Source of the DNA: a virus
Virus record (IMG/VR): IMGVR_UViG_3300037042_003781
Location: 1-20,557 of that record
Direction: 5' to 3' (one strand)
DNA: 20,557 nt
Shown: positions 17,520 through 20,557 of the stretch, piece by piece
Numbering within the stretch: position 1 is the first letter of the stretch
How the letters are laid out: every line of letters begins with the position of its first letter
Translations under genes and position numbers: made by a program
Notes under the pieces: generated by a model
The model's input: the letters and a program-made list of their open reading frames with translations, nothing else
What the model was told of the DNA's origin: nothing
Database searches by the model: none

Positions 17520-18537
17520 CGAGATCGTTCCTGCCAAGCCGATGGATCGGTTTAAGCAAGAGCTAGTTGCACGCGAGGGCCACCTTCGCAGCCTACTGCC
17601 GCAGGCCATGACGGTCGATAAGTTCCAAGCTATCGTAGTGGCCGCTGTCGCTGATAACATGGACTTGCTGGACTGCGACCGTGGCTCACTGTTGAAGGCG
17701 TGTCTGAACGCTGCAGAGCTGGGCCTATCGCTCAATAAGAACATGGGTGAAGCTGACATCCTGAAGGTCTGGGATGGCCGCATGAAGAAGAATGTCGCCC
17801 AGTTCCGCCCGCGCTACAAGGGATTGATGAAGCTGGCCTTGCAGGCAGGCGAAGTTCTGAAGATCGAAAGCCGTCTGGTGTACGAGAAGGATGTGTTCGA
17901 GGTCGAGGAAGGCATCGAGCCACGCATCATTCACAAGCACGGCCTGTCGGATCGCGGCGAGAAGATTGGTGCGTACTGCGTATGGAAACTGAAGAACGGC
18001 GAGACGCAGTTCGAGATCATGAGCAAGGAAGAGATCCTTTCGATCCGCAACCGCTCATCATCGAAGACCAAGGAGGGCGTTATCGTCGGCCCTTGGAAGA
18101 CTGACGAAGCTGAGATGTGGCGTAAGACTGTGGTGCGTAGGGCCAGCAAGTATATGCCCCTGTCCACCGAAGCGCAGCGTGCAGTGATGGTTGCCAATCA
18201 GGCTGAAGGCATCATCGAGGCCGATGACTATAGCGGTGACGAGATGGACATCACTGACTTCCACGACGTTCCTGTAGCGGCAGCTCAGGTGCAGACCCTT
18301 GAGGAAAAGATTGTCGCCAAGGCTAAGACACCCCTGCACATCGATATACTGGAAGCGGGTGATGATGAAGAAGGTATGACTGATTGGGATGGGTGGGCGA
18401 ACACAGCATGTGATCTTGTTGCAAGCCTATCTCCAGAAGAGCGCGAAGCGTGGCGCAAATTGCACGAAGCTATGCTTGAAGAAGCAGAGCTGATGGCCCC
18501 ACGCAATACTACCAAGTTGATGAAGTTTTTTAAGTAG
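17509..18537 (+). CDS. recT: RecT-family single-strand annealing protein
   Basis: The 342-residue protein has the RecT order: C-L-N-A-A-E-L-G-L-S-L (65-75), F-R-P-R-Y-K-G-L-M-K-L-A (99-110) and E-M-W-R-K-T-V-V-R-R-A-S-K-Y-M-P-L-S (202-219). It anneals complementary single strands left by the exonuclease encoded two genes upstream. The C-terminal third (about 230-342) is acidic and low in conservation, as usual. Overlap with the ribbon-helix-helix gene shows common transcription. The gene pair order exo, RHH, recT differs from the usual direct exo-recT pair. Confidence 0.92.
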   Translation: MQSNEIVPAKPMDRFKQELVAREGHLRSLLPQAMTVDKFQAIVVAAVADNMDLLDCDRGSLLKACLNAAELGLSLNKNMGEADILKVWDGRMKKNVAQFRPRYKGLMKLALQAGEVLKIESRLVYEKDVFEVEEGIEPRIIHKHGLSDRGEKIGAYCVWKLKNGETQFEIMSKEEILSIRNRSSSKTKEGVIVGPWKTDEAEMWRKTVVRRASKYMPLSTEAQRAVMVANQAEGIIEADDYSGDEMDITDFHDVPVAAAQVQTLEEKIVAKAKTPLHIDILEAGDDEEGMTDWDGWANTACDLVASLSPEEREAWRKLHEAMLEEAELMAPRNTTKLMKFFK

Positions 18538-18547
18538 GAGAAAGTAA

Positions 18548-18838
18548 ATGGGTAAAAAGTATGATCTCGTCGTCAAGGTTGGCGAATACACAGATGGCCA
18601 AGGCCAGACCAAAGGCCGCTTCAAGAATGTCGGCGTCATGATGGAAGGGGACAATGGCCCCTACCTGCTGCTCGACCGCACGTTTAACCCAGCTGGCGTT
18701 GGCGGCAACGAAGGCCGTGAGAGCATCATCGTATCGCTCTATGAGCCTAAGGATAATGCTGGCCAGCAGCAGGCCCCAGCGGCTAAGTCAGGTGGCTACA
18801 AGGCTCGTGACCTAGACGGCGACGACGTTCCGTTTTAA
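18548..18838 (+). CDS. SSB-like single-stranded DNA-binding protein (96 aa)
   Basis: The ATG at 18548 follows TAGGAGAAAGTAA. A short beta-rich domain (K-K-Y-D-L-V-V-K-V-G-E-Y-T-D, G-R-F-K-N-V-G-V, Y-L-L-L-D-R-T-F-N-P-A-G) is followed by a Gln/Ala/Gly linker and an acidic tail ending D-L-D-G-D-D-V-P-F. That tail is the hallmark of bacterial SSB proteins, used to recruit partners. The OB fold is short compared with host SSB, in line with phage versions. It would work with RecT and the helicase. Confidence 0.76.
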   Translation: MGKKYDLVVKVGEYTDGQGQTKGRFKNVGVMMEGDNGPYLLLDRTFNPAGVGGNEGRESIIVSLYEPKDNAGQQQAPAAKSGGYKARDLDGDDVPF

Positions 18839-18839
18839 G

Positions 18840-20557
18840 TTACTGAGGGAGGGCGGCCTCAGTGCCGCCTTCCACTTCGTACTCGCCATCTTCGTATTGG
18901 CCCTCTTCATCTTCAACTTTGATCGTCTTGTAAATCTCTTCGTAAGCCGGACGCTTGAGCTTACCAACTCTGTCGAGCTTCATACCCGGATATAGCTCTG
19001 CCATCATGGCGTTTTTAAGAGTCTGATCTGACGGCGGCTTGATGGCGTCTTCCATATTTCCTTTTTGAAGTTCAGCTCCATACTCTTTGGAAATTTTCTG
19101 AATTTCTTTATCAAATTCCATGCGAATATTTTCTGCCTCAGCTTTTTTACCAGCCTTGTCAGCCTTGGCTGCATCTGCCAGCAGCTTGCCAAGGCGCAAC
19201 GTATTTCTCCGCTCTGCGTTTCGCGTTGACTCAGAAACTTCCTTCCCGGCCTGCCTCGCCTGCATCTCGCGTGCAATGTCAGCTGACTGGAAGCCTAAGC
19301 CACGCTTAGCCTGCTCCTTAAATGGTAACTCCTCAGGTTCTATAACGAGCCTACCGTAGCGCGTCCTGACACCCTCCTGCGGGTACTGCACAAAGCCTTT
19401 TAGGAGATCCGACGGCCCCTTACCAATGAACGGAGATACGGCTGCCACATAAGCACCAATGGGCTGCACTCCAGATTGGCGACGATCAAGATACTCTGAG
19501 ATCTTTAGGACGCTGGTTGAGATGGCAGGGACAATCGCAAGGCCGTCATTAAATTCAGGAATGACTGATGTGAAGCCAACCCGCTCACTAAGATTCAATC
19601 CAAGCAATGAGCGAGATGGGCCACGTAGGATTGCCTCAGCATCTCTACGGGCATCTTCTCCACCACCGAACATCTCGGCCAGCATTAATTGCGCCTCAGT
19701 GCGAAAATCTAATTTTTTCTTCCAAATATTGTTATACGCATATTGGAAGATATTGATTGCATCGTCACCAAACGGAATTGCAAATAGCAAACCGGATACA
19801 GTCCACATCGTCATGATTGTAAACACGGCTGCGACTTTACCACGAGGCCCCTGATTGCGCAGATTTTCAGACAGCAAGAACATTGTCTGCAATGCGTACT
19901 GGGAAAACTGCAAAAGCACCCCACCCGCCCCGCGCATGACAGGCGGCTTTTCAATCTGACCACCCATGAATGTCGCTGTCTCAACCATAAATTCAGCGAC
20001 ATCATAAGGATTAGAGCCTTCCTCAATGATGATCTTGGCACGCTCGTTTTTGCTGTAGGCTTCCTTCCAATTCTTTAAAGCCTTCGGATCTTTGGCATAC
20101 CGATACGCCACAATAAAAGCAGCAGCCTTGTTCATCTCTTCAGTAACCGAGATAACACTGGCTCCGTATTGGAAATAGCGCTGGGCTGTCCGCTTAATTC
20201 CGCCGCCACGGGACGCCATGACTTCGCTTTCGACGCCCATAAGCTCTGGATTCATCTGGGCCCGAACAGTCCCCCGCTTGTTTGCAAGGATTAGGGCCTC
20301 TCTCTCTTCATCCGTAAGACCCGGTATTGCGTATGGATCAACGTGCATTCCATATCCGACCTGACCACGGAATCCAGCTATAACCTGAGCTGACATCTTA
20401 TAAATATCGAGGCCAGCAGACCCCTTCATGATCGTCATCTGTGGGGCCGTGACTGTCCAAACAGACATGGCATTGACCGTTGAGGATGCAACGCTACCCC
20501 ACATAGAGCCAAAAAAGCCAATCGTCCTAAGCCCACGCCACATGACATGCTCAGGGC
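18840..20557 (-). CDS. Large virion-type protein, C-terminal part (PLxRFG/large-polyvalent-like), runs off the right edge
   Basis: The minus-strand frame stays open to base 20557; no stop lies upstream of the Met at 20543 (the codons before it read P-E-H-V). So at least 572 residues are seen and the real N-terminus is outside. There are two hydrophobic segments (T-I-M-T-M-W-T-V-S-G-L-L-F-A-I-P and V-N-A-M-S-V-W-T-V), a K-P-P-V-M-R-G-A-G-G-V-L-L-Q-F-S-Q-Y block as in the C-terminal regions of very long phage proteins of the PLxRFG kind, long charged helices and an acidic tail. Such proteins are carried in the virion and injected. The family call is by appearance and size, not a confirmed match. 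Confidence 0.7.
   Translation of the reverse strand, partial: PEHVMWRGLRTIGFFGSMWGSVASSTVNAMSVWTVTAPQMTIMKGSAGLDIYKMSAQVIAGFRGQVGYGMHVDPYAIPGLTDEEREALILANKRGTVRAQMNPELMGVESEVMASRGGGIKRTAQRYFQYGASVISVTEEMNKAAAFIVAYRYAKDPKALKNWKEAYSKNERAKIIIEEGSNPYDVAEFMVETATFMGGQIEKPPVMRGAGGVLLQFSQYALQTMFLLSENLRNQGPRGKVAAVFTIMTMWTVSGLLFAIPFGDDAINIFQYAYNNIWKKKLDFRTEAQLMLAEMFGGGEDARRDAEAILRGPSRSLLGLNLSERVGFTSVIPEFNDGLAIVPAISTSVLKISEYLDRRQSGVQPIGAYVAAVSPFIGKGPSDLLKGFVQYPQEGVRTRYGRLVIEPEELPFKEQAKRGLGFQSADIAREMQARQAGKEVSESTRNAERRNTLRLGKLLADAAKADKAGKKAEAENIRMEFDKEIQKISKEYGAELQKGNMEDAIKPPSDQTLKNAMMAELYPGMKLDRVGKLKRPAYEEIYKTIKVEDEEGQYEDGEYEVEGGTEAALPQ
18843..18873. terminator. Hairpins at the convergent gene end
   Basis: 18848-18857 pairs with 18864-18873 in a 10-bp stem with one G-T pair and a six-base loop. 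A rival inverted repeat CTGAGG (18843-18848) / CCTCAG (18857-18862) overlaps it. There is no T-run on either strand, so termination, if any, is not of the simple type. Confidence 0.4.

Noticed and set aside
1-20557. tRNA or rRNA genes
   Set aside because: I found no cloverleaf with CCA-type end or conserved T-loop sequence while reading both strands; a dedicated scan was not possible.

Overview
The window is a piece of a tailed bacteriophage genome, probably from a phage of a Gram-negative host. The evidence is short, tightly overlapping genes, a terminase pair at the left edge, a primase-helicase and recombination block, and a large virion-type protein entering from the right. I see no integrase, repressor-like regulator gene, tRNA, rRNA, insertion sequence or CRISPR array. 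A lytic phage is likely but not proven. The host cannot be fixed; a small GcrA/Myb-like HTH gene is a weak hint of Alphaproteobacteria.

Layout. Bases 1-1538 (minus strand) hold the start of a terminase large-subunit candidate, two or three small unknown genes and a terminase small-subunit candidate. Bases 1539-2217 are a non-coding divergent control region with duplicated G-tract modules, a (TA)n tract, twin perfect inverted repeats and a sigma70-like promoter. Bases 2218-3716 form a first rightward operon of small unknown genes with a shared AAAGGAA ribosome site, intergenic hairpins and many CCAGCTGG octamers. It closes with a strong terminator. Bases 3742-4873 carry two copies of a dispersed element, a promoter candidate, a second short operon of phage hypotheticals and another terminator.

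Bases 4874-5365 are a repeat-rich region with three more copies of the dispersed element, GTGAGGGT and GTGACATTTT repeats, an AT-rich tract and a large imperfect palindrome. This is the best candidate replication origin. Bases 5279-9744 are a dense chain of about 20 very small genes joined by ATGA, GTGA or TGATG overlaps. Bases 9824-12614 encode replication: a primase N-terminal-like protein and an 801-residue TOPRIM/P-loop primase-helicase. Bases 12608-14374 carry small genes including HTH-like proteins. Bases 14384-18838 are a recombination and repair block: SF2 helicase, VRR-NUC nuclease, YqaJ exonuclease, ribbon-helix-helix protein, RecT annealase and an SSB-like protein. From 18840 to the right edge, on the minus strand, lies the C-terminal part of a large virion-type protein that continues beyond the window.

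How it fits together. Minus-strand late-type genes lie on both sides of one rightward early block. On a circular map they could form a single late operon that starts at the small terminase and ends at 18840, so this window would contain nearly the whole early region. Gene functions are inferred from motifs read by eye; most small genes have no assignable function.
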